Shown here: one piece after another, positions 47,380 through 58,300 of the stretch
Numbering within the stretch: the stretch's first letter is position 1
How the letters are laid out: the number at the start of each line of letters is the position of its first letter
DNA from: Deuterostichococcus epilithicus
Lineage: Eukaryota; Chlorophyta; Trebouxiophyceae; Prasiolales; Stichococcaceae
DNA: 64,000 nucleotides
Direction: 5' to 3'
Assembly (NCBI GenBank): GCA_033439295.1
Contig: JAVTLE010000023.1
Location: 3,508,530-3,572,529, forward strand
Notes under the pieces: model-generated
Databases searched by the model: none
Seen by the model: only the letters and a program-made list of their open reading frames with translations
What the model was told of the DNA's origin: nothing
Position numbers and translations under genes: made by a program

Positions 47380-49678
47380 ATGTGCATGCCGGCAGCAAAA
47401 TGTTGCAATGTTTGCAAGCGTCTGGGCACTGCGCAGCCAGTGAACGAACAGAACGTCGTGCCATGGGGCACAGTTTTGACCTATGTGCCTACAAATTTTC
47501 GCGCAGGCAACCCCCTGCCACCCGTGGTGCACGCCAAGGCGAGTGCCAAAGGCCGCATCATCATTGTGGGCGATGTGCACGGCTGCCTGCACGAGCTGAA
47601 GGTGGGACTGTATCTTCAACCATGTGCATTGCTGCTGCATCAAATGTGAGGCATACCAACCATCTACTCGCACCTCGGCGATTGGATCGAAGCTGACATT
47701 CTGCAGTCCTGAAGCTTCAAGTCACTTCAGCTTAAGTCAAGATTTGCCCGCCCGCCGGACGACCTGGTGCACAACATAAAAAACGGGTTGATGCTCATCA
47801 GCAAACGTATCAATGCGCGCCTGCAGGACCTGCTGGCAAAGTGCCGCTACCAGCAGGGCGCTGACACCCTGGTCCTGGTTGGGGACCTGGTGAACAAGGG
47901 CCCCGACTCGGCGGGCGTGGTGGCGGCGGCGCGGCGCCTAGGCGCGCTGGCGGTGCGGGGGAACCACGATGACGCCGCGCTGGCGGCCTACCGCAGCCAC
48001 GTGGCAGGCCACAAAGTCAAGGTCGGCGACGGCCCTAAACCCAAAATAGCTGTCGGTGCACTCTGCTGTATCCGCTCTTCAAGCATGCGCATGCTCAGGA
48101 CAGATCGCTGCTGACGAGCTGCCTCCGAGACACACGGCACAGCATCCAGCAGAGCTCAACCCAGTGTCCGGTGCCATCGAGCATGGCGGATGGTTCTGCT
48201 GTTGCACTATAATTTTCTACGCTGCCAGGACAAGCATTACTGGGTGCCGCACCTGACGGCGGAGGACGCAGATTGGCTTGGCGCGCTGCCATTCACGCTG
48301 CGGCTGCGGGACTGCGTCTGCATTGTGCATGCCGGCCTGGTGCCTGGTGAGAACCCCTGTCCCCTCCCCTCCTGCACAGCTGTGCTGCTCGCTCAAAGCA
48401 ACACACACCGAGCATACTGCGGAACTAGAGATGCGCAGAGGTGAACCCCCCTTAGTGACCTGCTGCTGCCTGGAGCAGCAACCTGCCAGGAGCTGCCGGG
48501 TGCCGCGCTCCGGAATAACTGTCTGAAGCTGTAGTGCATGTTGAGGCCCCCAGCCATGGGTTTGCAAGCCGAGGCTGCAGAATGGGCTGCTGAAGCTGGG
48601 GAATTTTACGCGTCCGCAGGGGTCGCCCGCAAAAAACAGAAGCTGGAAGACCTGTACACGGTGCGACTGCTATGTCCGTGATCGTCATGCCCCTGATGAC
48701 CTGCAGTCGAACGTGGGTATGCCTTGACCTCAGAGCGCTTGCCATGCCGGTTTACACATCCTGTGTGAAGGTCCGTCACATCTAGTCCTGAGCCACCTTT
48801 TGGCATATTTTGCAGATGCGGGATGTGGTGCCAAAGAAGTCTGGAGGTGCGGACCTGGTCTGAGGTCGCAGGGCCAGGATGTTGTGAAAGAAGCTTGGTC
48901 TAGTAACGCGTTATTGCCGTCGCAGGCTGGAAGGCGTGCGAAGAGTACACAAAAGATGGCCAGGCATGGTGCGCCATCCATGCGCCATCCAGTCTCAGCT
49001 GACAGACTGCCCGTAGCACCGCTATACAAGCTTTGTCACATCGATTCCCTGGCTTCCCGCAATAGTTGCGCAGCTGCACCCTATTGGAAGCTTGCAACTG
49101 TCTCGAGATGCTTTGATACCCCAGGTGGTCCACAGCATGGTGCCAGCGGTCGTGATGCGCCAGATCCGCAACACTGCTCACGCTGTGCAGGGCGGAGGTG
49201 TGGGACGGGCCCCGCCATGTGTTCTTCGGCCACGACGCCCAGCGGCGACTGCAGCTGCGCCGGTATGCGACGGGTGCGTCCCTTTCTGCCGACACGCCGT
49301 GACGGAGCAGCAGTGAGACCGTCATGTGACGAAGTGGGCGGCTCCAGCCGAGCCTTAGTGCGATAATGCAAAGGGCAGCGCTGCAATGCGCTTTCAGACC
49401 TCCGACACGGTGCCCATGCGTCACCCCCTTGCTGTGGCGCATGAACGAACCTCAAATCTGACCTGCGCGCTGGCCGCACAGGGCTGGACACTGGGTGTGT
49501 GTACGGCGGGCAGCTGACGGCGTGCGTGCTGCCTGCGGCCGGTGGTGGCGGCATTGCAGGCCTGGTCGGCCGGCTCGTGGCGCTCTTCTTCTGGTCGCGC
49601 CGAGAGGGCGCCCCGACCCTGCGGGATCTGGGCGGCCGCCAGGAATCGGTGCCATCGCGGCAGCCCCTTAAAAAGTAG
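47380..49678 (+). CDS. ApaH-like metallophosphatase (PPP superfamily)
   Basis: Metal-dependent phosphatase related to bacterial diadenosine tetraphosphatase (ApaH) and eukaryotic ApaH-like phosphatases. Eight exons with continuous phase give 309 residues: 47380-47601, 47827-48021, 48229-48346, 48620-48660, 48816-48846, 48926-48968, 49191-49273 and 49482-49678. All PPP metal-binding motifs are present: [49 protein letters not shown] and HVFFGHDA, followed by [18 protein letters not shown], typical of the ApaH side of the family. Three exons are very short (41, 31 and 43 bases) but join in phase to [33 protein letters not shown]. The ATG at 47380 is the first in frame; the Cys-rich first 35 residues could be a targeting leader or partly 5' UTR. 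Substrates may be dinucleoside polyphosphates, capped RNA or phosphoprotein. Confidence 0.88.
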
Positions 49679-50207
49679 TTCAAACTATAAAGTTGAGATG
49701 ATTAAAGAGGTTCCCATTTATTTCATGATATCAAGGATTGGATTGGTTGCTGGCCATTTGCTGATGCCTATACCTAAAGCGTCTGGATCTGTGATCGCTG
49801 CAGTTGGTGGCAGGCATAAAAGGCTGAGCACTAACAAAGAGATATTCCTGGCCAGGGATGCAAGCACCGCGGGATTTGCACAGTCCGGTATTTTGCAGGC
49901 TCCGTCCTGATCATCAGTATTGCAACTCATTGCAATGAGATCTCGATACGAAACAGCATCGTCGGGTGCACCTATGTAGAACTCCAGTTGTTCGCTCAAA
50001 CACACGGCCGCAGCTTCAACACCAATCGGCCGCCAGAAATGAATGCCAAGGGGACCTTGCTAACAGTCTGCAACAAGCTGAGATTTGAACCCGCGCAGGC
50101 AGAGCCATTGGTTGGCGCTACAGCTACCCCCAGCCGCCGCCCGGCCCGCCGTTAAACCCACCCCGAGCTTCCCAGCACCGGCAGCAAGAGCGAGGCAATC
50201 GCCGAGC
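49679..50207. other. Convergent spacer, notably AT-richer than its surroundings
   Basis: Between the ApaH-like stop and the PsbQ stop. It includes a minus-strand open frame, reported separately (49718-50047). The remaining 160 bases near 50050-50207 look like PsbQ 3' UTR. Confidence 0.5.
49718..50047 (-). CDS. Unidentified AT-rich open frame, possible terminal exon
   Basis: A minus-strand frame open from about 50047 to a TAA at 49718. It reads GPLGIHFWRPIGVEAAAVCL, then EQLEFYIGAPDDAVSYRDL, a Cys-containing segment (CNTDDQDGACKIPDC), a hydrophobic helix (ISLLVLSLLCLPP) and a short tail ending PILDIMK. It has no ATG near its 5' end but follows a possible acceptor (TTAG|CAAGG), so it could be the last exon of an unseen gene. 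Codon use is much less GC-biased than in neighbouring genes. I do not recognise the family. Alternatives are a chance frame in an AT-rich spacer or DNA acquired from an organelle or another organism. Confidence 0.35.
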   Translation of the reverse strand, partial: GIHFWRPIGVEAAAVCLSEQLEFYIGAPDDAVSYRDLIAMSCNTDDQDGACKIPDCANPAVLASLARNISLLVLSLLCLPPTAAITDPDALGIGISKWPATNPILDIMK

Positions 50208-51754
50208 TCAACCCAGCGCGGCAAGGGCCTCCTTGAGGGCAGACTTGGCCTCGGCGTACGCAGCGCTGGCCTTCTCAGGGCTCTTCTTCCTGATGGCGAA
50301 GTCCAGGTCGTCCACCTGCACATTATGTACATGGGGTTGAGGGCAGGTGTTTGTGCACCTTGCATGTGCACTTGTGGACCTATGAAATGCACAGCTGCCC
50401 GAGCTGTAGGGGGTGTTGCATCCGAGTTTTCGAAGTCAGGGAACGCCTGCGGTGATGCGCCAGTGGGGCCTCGAGCAGGTCGACGGAATCGATCAGGGGT
50501 CTGAACACATGGGCACCTTGGCGTAGAACTTCTTGCCGAGCTCCAGGGCCTTCTTCTTGCTGGCCTTGTCGAGCGTCGCCGCCGAGGTGTTGATGTCCTG
50601 GCGCAGGTTGCCCACCTGGCCGCGCAGCTCCTCCCGCGCCGAGGTCCTGCATGTGGTTCAGACTTTGTGGTTTCGGCATCCGTTTTGGAATACTTTCAGG
50701 TTTCAGGACATGTCGGATCAAGGTGTGCGACTGTTGTTCGAGTCGCCTGGGGTCAGCCATGTGAACCGCAATCTCGGCGCAGGAAGTGACGGCTTTTGCT
50801 TGCTCTGCCTGGCAGGGGCTAGCACGGCGGTCTGGCGCAGCTGCTTTGTGAGTTCGTCATAGTGACAAGGAAGCGGGAGATATTCAGCAGTACGACCCGG
50901 GAACAGTGGCCCCATAACACACGTCCTGCACTGGGTGCTGCAAGCTGCAAGACAGACGCAAAGGCTTTGGCATGTCAAACGTGCAAGACGCCTTGCATGC
51001 GCACCAGTACTTCTTCTCGATGTAACCGCCCAGGTCGCCGTTGATGCGCTTGCTGGCCTCCTCAATGCGGGACTTGGTGCCCACCAGGTTGTCGCGGAAC
51101 TGTGTGATGCCGTCACGCACGCTCTGCATCGCAGCAGGCAAGCCGGTGGGAGGTCGGGCGCCGCACACCCTGCGCCCTGAATGTCAGCGCCGCTGCAGAT
51201 GCTCCAAAGGCTTCTTGGTCCGGGGCTTGCTGCCATGCACCGCCCAGCCTGTCTGCCAAGTTCCTCATGTTTGTCGGGCACTGCACCCTCGCCATCAGTC
51301 GCAATGTTGTCGAGCCAACCTGGGAAAAAGGTACTACTGGCCAGTCCGCATGGATTGCTGGCCTGCCCACACTGGCTTTCAGGGCCTGCCCACATGCTTT
51401 CAGGATGCTGCCCTGTACTGTACAGACACTGGAAGCAGCAAAAACGGAACCGTCAATCAGATACTCCATACAGGGGCTCTTGCTCACCTGCGGCAGGTCG
51501 AGGTCGCGCGCTTGGTAGATGAGGTCAAAGCCCGCCTCACGGACCTTGGTGGCGTCGAGGATGTCGACAGCCTGCGCAGCAGGCGTCGAGATAGCGACCA
51601 CACCCGCCAGCAGACCGCCGAGCACGGCGCGCCGGGTGTTGGCACCCTCTGCGCTGGCGCGCGCCACCACTGGCCGGCTGCAGGGTGGACACAGATGGGC
51701 TCGTGTTGGTCCGAAAAGCACTTGAGGCAGACTGCTGAAGCCACGGAGTGCCAA
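50208..51754 (-). CDS. PSBQ: Oxygen-evolving enhancer protein 3 (PsbQ), 5' end unresolved
   Basis: Lumenal extrinsic subunit that stabilises the photosystem II oxygen-evolving cluster. Exons: 51488-about 51754, 51005-51123, 50517-50646 and 50208-50315 (stop at 50208), with continuous phase. The N-terminus is a bipartite targeting signal: a basic, Ser/Pro-rich stroma part ([20 protein letters not shown]...), then the twin-arginine lumen signal [18 protein letters not shown] ending AQA before the mature [20 protein letters not shown]. Mature helices match Psb[69 protein letters not shown] and [20 protein letters not shown]. The frame has TTG, not ATG, where the leader would naturally start, so the initiator is probably in a further 5' exon between 51755 and 52560 that I could not identify. 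Confidence 0.88.
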
Positions 51755-52584
51755 GCTCGAGTCGACACTGCTGCGGCGGTGCCGTCCAGATCGGCACAGG
51801 CATATGCGTCACATCCCTGGACAGCACGACCACTCCAACGCCTGGGCCCTCAATATTGTGCACGATTGCTCGCGAGCCAAGCCGAGCCTCACCAGGCGCG
51901 GACGGCGACCGTCTTGCCTGCAGGTAGAGACACCAGATCATCAGCACAAGCGACTAGGGTCTACATCAGCAGATCGAGCCACGGTGCGACGTCTCCAGCA
52001 TGCCAGCTGCAGAGTAGCCCTGCTGACACGACGACAGCGCTGGACAGGTGTCGCTGGGACGAGAGCACTCACTGGAGGTGGTCTGCACGGCCTTGCCCGC
52101 CAGGCAGGACCTGTGAGTGCACACGACGCATGTCAGAGCCCGCTTGATCTGAATGCTGTCCACATCCGTCGTTGCCGGTGCGCCGAGCACGACAGCCGGT
52201 CTTCGTGCGGCGAGGACCGGCGATTTGCGCGATGAGCGCAACAGCGATGCACACGGACACCGGCGGCCGCGTCACCTCTGCGTCTGCAGCATGGTGGCCG
52301 ACATCCTGTATAGATGAGATGAGCTGGCGACGGGTGCTGGCAGCCGCGAGTATGCAGGTGAGAGGAGATGGAGCACCAAGATTCAGCGGCCTCGCGGATA
52401 AGAGCACAGGGAATCTCGTGGCGATTGCCGATTGGGAAACGGCGGATGCAAAGGCGAACGGCCCCCTTCAATGAAGGGCCTTCATGAAGGCTGAGGGCAC
52501 ACTGCATTTGCATCGTTCGACAGCACACTGATCGTCCGAGCCCGAGGGTTATAAACTTATTCATCTGAGGGTGATGCGGGCAGT
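51755..52584. other. Region upstream of PsbQ (promoter and probable 5' exon)
   Basis: About 830 bases between the PsbQ exon cluster and the stop of the next minus-strand gene. It should contain the missing PsbQ start exon and promoter. Several short frames exist but none could be joined with confidence. Confidence 0.45.
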
Positions 52585-54853
52585 TCAGGTCGTCTCCGAG
52601 GCCGGCACATCCGCTCGCCGCACGGTCTGCGGCCCCGTCGCGGTCGCGACCAATGCCGCGTGCACGCCCAACAGCAGGCCGTGTGCCAGCACACCCGGCA
52701 CGGCCTCGACATGTGCCGCCAGCTCATCATATGGCACCCGCTCCCCCATGTATGTGAGCGGCTCATCCTGCTGCGGCTCCACGAGCGGCGCCCCTGCATC
52801 AATGTGGTGCCGGGAAATCACTGACCCTGCCCACACCCCTCCTCTCTTGCGTGGAATATATAGGGCGCTTAAAACCAAAGACACAGGCGCACGGAATTTC
52901 AGGTCGAGCAGGTTGTTGCCGTCATCCGTGATGTAGGGGTCATCCATTGCCCGCGGCTGGCTGGTAGGCGTGTTGCTCCGCCTCCTGCGTGTTAACGAGC
53001 ATTAAAGTCAGGGTGGATCCAGATGGTGCGCAGAGCGATTGCGGCAGGCAGCAGGGCTACAATAGCGCGGTGGCAAGATCGACCGCTGTCTTGCACAAGC
53101 TTACAGGGTTCAGCATTGTGCGTGACTTCGAGCAGGGCAGCAGAGCGGAGCGAATCGAGCGTCCAATGACCTCAGGCTTGAACAACCCTAAAACCCTAAA
53201 ACCAGGCTTGTGGCAACAAGCCTGGTCCTTTTATTGCGCACCATATTTCCGCGTCCCCCAGCAGCAGATCGTCCAGCTCCTGATGTAGCATCCAGACTTC
53301 TTTTAGGCACTTGATAAGCCTTGCAACCTCTCTAGACATCCTTTAGGACAACCCTTTTACACCACTAAAGTGATAAAGGCCCCTAGTTACTACCCGCATG
53401 CTGGGCTAGGTCCGAGGATCGAACCCCACATGCCACACCTCTGCCGTGTCCTCCCAGGTGTTGCCGTCCACCAGCACCGGTACATTGCCCTGCAGCTGCG
53501 GCACGACCTGCGGAGGCGCCAGAACCAGCCTGAGACATGTAGGCCTGCGACGCCGGCGCTGGCCGCGAGGAGCGCCCGCCCGCTGTCATCAACATGCCCT
53601 CTGACTGCCTCACGGGCTGAGTTGCGGTTCGAGCGCCATGAGTGCGCCTACGCAATGCTGGTCCTCACGATGCAGCTTGCTGGCAGGCCCTGAAGGCACA
53701 GCAGCGCCATGCGGGCATTTTCACTGCAAAGGGCACCTTATCGGCGCCATCGACGAGGGCGACAACGCGCTCCGACGCGGCGGCCAGTGCCTGCAGGCTG
53801 CGCAGCTGCGGCTGCTGCGGTTCCGATCGCACTCCCACGATTGCCGCCAGATTCGACTCGTCAACCTGGTCCACATCCTGGAGGGCGATGTCCACCTGTG
53901 GCCAGCACATCACTGGGATGTGGACCTACGCAATTTGACCATTGCTAAACAACATGGAGCGGCGCCTGTCGTTTTTCACGTGCTCCAGCTCCTCTTGGCA
54001 GGCTGGACCTCGACACTGGGTCAACACCTGTTTGATCAAGGGTACCATTGTGGAAGAACCAGTATGCACGCTCTGGAGCGGAGCCTAGGCGATGTGCAGC
54101 GAGGCCTGCTGCGGCTGTCAGCAATGCAAGCTGCGAGGCATACAGGCCCGACCTGCGGATGCTGTTCCAGGTCTGACAGCCGCAGATCGTGGAAGGATGC
54201 CTCCCTAGCTGCAGAGTCTGACCCAGGGATCGCCACGATATCCTGCGTGCGAGATGTAGGCAAACCTGGTACTGCTCTGACATGTGATGGGCCAGCATGG
54301 AAGGCAGGTTCTTGGCGCAAGATTCAACAGCAGTGTGCTGCTGCGCACCTGGAGGCTGCCCCGTTCCATCTGCCTCGCTAAGTAAGCCGTGGCCAGCGCT
54401 GTCTGCACAGCAAGAATTGCGCGGTTGCGAGGCGCGTGCACGCAGCAATTACCAGGTTCCTGGACGCCGGTGTCCACTACCTGCAGAGTCGAGCGATGCT
54501 CACCAGTGGGCCCGCACCCAAACCAACGACCTGACCGCTACGAATGTAACGGTCCACTGCCAGCTCTGCCGTAACCCTGCAACGCGACCAAGTTGATCTG
54601 CGTCATGTCCGTGAGAATTTAAAGCGTGCTTGCAACCTACACACGGTGCACGTGCATGATGAGACACGGCTCGTTCCGTCAGGTGATCAGCAGGCTCGCA
54701 GCCCCACCTTCGCTGGTCTGAAGCGCCCTCTGCTTCAATTGCTGCCCGCACAGCAAGTGGGGCTGGTCTGCTGCGGCAATAGGGCCGCGGTTGGTCCTGG
54801 CAACCCGCTCGACGACTCCCTGGCGGCCTGCGAGCAGGATGTGAAGGTAGCAT
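52585..54853 (-). CDS. Ribose-5-phosphate isomerase 4-like protein (RpiA superfamily), plastid
   Basis: Diverged RpiA-fold protein of the plant RPI4 type. Eight exons with continuous phase give 287 residues: 54708-54853, 54504-54576, 54349-54402, 54153-54242, 53737-53895, 53439-53507, 52893-52956 and 52585-52793 (stop at 52585). The start (MLPSHPARRPPGSRRAGCQD...) looks like a chloroplast transit peptide. It is followed by RYIRSGQVVGLGAGP (sugar-phosphate loop), DIVAIPGSDSAAREAS, VDIALQDVDQVDESNLAAIV, ASERVVALVDGADK, VPVLVDGNTWEDTAE, DPYITDDGNNLLDLKF and VPGVLAHGLLLGV. In true RpiA the DGADE and KGGGAAL..REK motifs hold the catalytic Asp, Lys and Glu. Here they read QDVDQ and AIVGVRSEPQ, as in plant RPI4-type proteins, so isomerase activity is doubtful. 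An intron at 52957-53438 carries a hairpin and a telomere-like motif. Confidence 0.86.
53180..53235 (+). repeat. CCCTAAAA doublet followed by an 11-bp hairpin
   Basis: In an RPI4-like intron, ACCCTAAAACCCTAAAACC (two CCCTAAAA units, like algal telomere repeats) runs directly into a perfect inverted repeat, ACCAGGCTTGT with a GGCA loop and ACAAGCCTGGT, followed by CCTTTTATT. It resembles a strong RNA hairpin with a U-rich tail on the plus strand, opposite to the host gene. Confidence 0.75.
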
Positions 54854-55300
54854 CGGGTGTGCGCTGTGTTTAGAATTCTCCACACATGAGTGTGGGGTCG
54901 CAGCATGCGGGCTCACCAGTGCCGCGCCGCTCTACGGCGGCAGAATGACGGCATGCACACCCTGCCGCCGCCAGTAGAGGCTATGGACGATGTAGGGTGC
55001 GTTGGGGCAGATGCTGTTTGCATTGTAAGATGTTGTCGTGCGCTATTGAGAAGGTTCGACACGAGGCCTTTCGGACAATCGGTGCCTGCGCAAAAATGTG
55101 CTCTGTAGTGTCGCCGCCCTTGCCCTGTTGGGTGCACGATGAGGATCGAGGCAAGAAGCTGAGGATCGCAAATGCTGTCAGTGTGCACACGAGATACCAG
55201 GCTGCACATGCAATCATGCATGCAAAATGCATGCCCCTCGTCACTGAACCCTGTGCACCTTGGCCACGACACCCTTGTCTGCCTGCGCCTGCCGCGCTGA
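54854..55300. promoter_or_regulatory. Divergent promoter region, RPI4-like and SPP-like genes
   Basis: From the RPI4-like ATG to the start of the first open frame of the protease gene. It should include the unresolved 5' exon of the protease. No other gene is seen. Confidence 0.4.
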
Positions 55301-58300
55301 TCCTGCGAATGCGATTGCGACAAGAGCGAATGCAAGAATATCGTAGAATTGGCTGATCCAGACGTGGTGCATGCATTGCAAGCACCAAATTCGAGATTTT
55401 CCAACCTGTTGTTGCAATTGCTGACAGCAGGTGCAGCGGGCTGTGCAGCCACGTCTGCCAGCTCAGCGGTGTTCAAAACCAATGCAGACCATACAGCAGC
55501 CACACCGCTGCCGCTTGCTGCGGCGGAACGAGATAGCCTTCAATGGAGCACGGCATTGCGGCCGAGCCGCTCGAACAGATTTCCGGGCTCTGCAGACGCT
55601 GCCTGCCCAGCCACCCTTCGGCCAGACTCGAATGCACCGTCAGAGGTGCCACTGGTCCTTACTTAAAAGCCAGGCATGCTGTGATCTACCTCACAAGCCA
55701 AATTCTAACGTGAGCTGACTCCCGACCGCCGGTGACTGCACGCCTTGTTGCAGGGCACAGCAAACGAGCGCGTCAGCAGATGAGGACACCATAGTCCAGC
55801 CTGCTGCATCGGAAGATGCAGAAGCTGGCGCCTTCAGCAGCCGTGCAGCCAGATCCGATGGGAATGGCGCTGTCAGCAGCCCCAGCGGCAACGGCAGCGA
55901 TCAGGCAGATCAGGGCTGGCAGTGGGACGAGTCGTCTGACGCGCTCAAGGTCGGCGGCACAGAGCTGGATCCATGGCTGAGAAATTTAGCTGATGACTCC
56001 ACAAAACAAGTCCAGGTGCAGTGCACTCGTGTGCCGCAGTTGAAACTGCTATTTGGAACCGCAGGCCTACGGCGCCTTTTTCGGCGTGCTGGGCTTCGGC
56101 CTGCTGCCTGGCCTGCAGGGCCAGATGCGGCTCGCAGACCTCCCCTACTTCCTTGGGCTGGCAGCGATAACAATCTACATAGGCGCGCACAGAGGTCTGA
56201 ACAGCAAGCAGCGGCAGACCATCAGCCTGGAACAGGTGTGATGAATAGACCAGATACACCCCAGGCAACCGTACTTTGCAATATCAGAACAGCCAGCCTT
56301 CGGCATTCACATCACTGCTCCGCTGCGCCGATTTTGTTGCCGGCCAGGCATGGTTCGGTCCTTAAGGCATTTGATACGGGCCTGTGGATGACACTGCAGT
56401 CCGACCCTGTGCCACGCCCACTCCGCAGGGCGCCTTGGCCCCTCTCCTGGCGTCGGCGGCACTGTTTGGCACCTACCTGCTGATCAAGTTCCTGCCACAG
56501 CTCGATCTGCAGACCTTCTTCAACTGCTACTTTTGGTGTGCTCTTGCTGTCGTAGCCACTTGAAGCCGTTATTCCAAGCAATGTCCCATGAGCATCGATC
56601 TTCACATTTGAAGATCTACTGAAGGAAACGACCATGAGCAGGCGCTTGTGGTCCACAGGTTCATCGGCTCAGTAGCCGTGATCGGGACCCTGGCATCGCC
56701 GCTGAGGCAGCTGGTGAGCAACCGGTGCCAAGCTGAGTCCTGCTTTGCAGGCGACCATGTTGAACACTGCGAGTTACGCCAATAGATTGAGCTTGCCGCA
56801 GTGCAAGTAGGCGGACCGTTGCGTTTGCCGCTGACAGTCTGCTGTCCGCTGCAGGCTTCTGGCTTCAATGGAAACACCTTTAAGCTGCAGCTACCAGAAT
56901 GGCTAGCAAAGGATCCGAGCGGCCAGCCCATCAGGTGCGCGCATGTCACAAGCGCAGAGCCAGAGCCAGAGCCAGAGCCTCACGTATTTTGAAATCCTAG
57001 CATTCACTCGCCAATGGTTTCCTCCAAGCCAAATTGCGCGTTAGGAACGCGATAATGAATGCAAACGCACACGATTGATTGTCGGCAGGCAAGTGGACCT
57101 GGCGTTCACAGACCTGCTGGCGATTGCTTTCGCACTCACTGCCGCGACGGCAGACTTGTCTGCAAACCACCAGATCTTCACGCTGAACAACCTTCTGGGT
57201 ACACCGCGCCCTGCGCCTCTTCCCCTGGCCCTCTGTCTTCGTACAACCAGCTGCGTCATCCAGTTGCAAGTTGCAGCATGCAATTGTACAGTGCACAGCC
57301 TGCCACGTCCACCAGGCTAGGCCAGGCTTGCGTCCTGACACCTTATGTGCCGCTGCCCACAGCCTGCGCCATCACCACGGACATCCTGCAGCTGGTGGGC
57401 TTGAAAAGCTTCCGGGTCGCTGGCGTCATGCTGGTCGGACTACTGGTTTACGACGTCTTCTGGGTCTTTGGCTCGCCAGCGGCGGTCGGCGACAATGTGA
57501 GCTGTCGTTATACTGTTGTCTCTCCAGACGATTCATGCTGCCCTGGCCACTGTATGGGCAGCTCTGGTGGGTTTTATTATACGTGAATAGCCCTTGATGA
57601 ACGATGATGACGGTGCCTTGGGCCCTGGGCTGGCAGGTGATGCTTGCGGTCGCCACCTCAGACCTGTTCACAGGTCCCACTAGGTGAGACCGGCACCTCA
57701 AGAGTGTGGCAGTCATGCTTTGTTACCTTGTGCTGCGCACACCTCAGACGGAGATGGCAATGTGTGCCGACTAGGATCTGTGGGACCCTGACAAGTAGTT
57801 GAAATCGCCACGGCTGCTGATGTCCGCGCACAGACTGCTGTTCCCGCGGCCGCCGGGCGGCATTGGCGAGGCCAGCGGCTTCCCATTCTCACTGCTAGGT
57901 GCCGCGTTGCTGACTGTTCATCTTGCCGTTGCATAGACCAGATGGCTTGCTTGCGAAAAGCCCATCTCTGGGGATTCAGCTTCTCAATTCGCTGCTGGGT
58001 CCCAATGCGTGCCCAGGGTGGGCAGACTTGACCTCGCGCTTCGTTTGAACAGCAGGCCTGGGCGACATCGCAGTGCCGGGGCTGCTAGCATGCCTGGCCC
58101 TCCGGTATGACGCCTCAAAGTCGGCAGACATCTTGGCGCGTGCGGAGGCCGCTGGTCTGGCTCTTCAGGGCAGTCTTGACTCGATGGTGAAGATTTTGTG
58201 TGGCTGCACATTGACATGATGTTTGCTGTGCCTTTCGCTCTGAGTCTGAGCAGCGCAGCCAGTTCGGCATGCACCTGAGTTGTGTCGAAAGCCGCGCGTG

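Noticed and set aside
50076-50110. tRNA-like T-loop (minus strand GGGTTCAAATC)
   Set aside because: The flanking bases do not form a 5-bp T stem and no anticodon or acceptor stem could be placed around it.
53400-53432. tRNA-like GGTTCGATCC element on the minus strand
   Set aside because: Stem pairing fails, and it sits in an intron of the RPI4-like gene without the rest of a cloverleaf.
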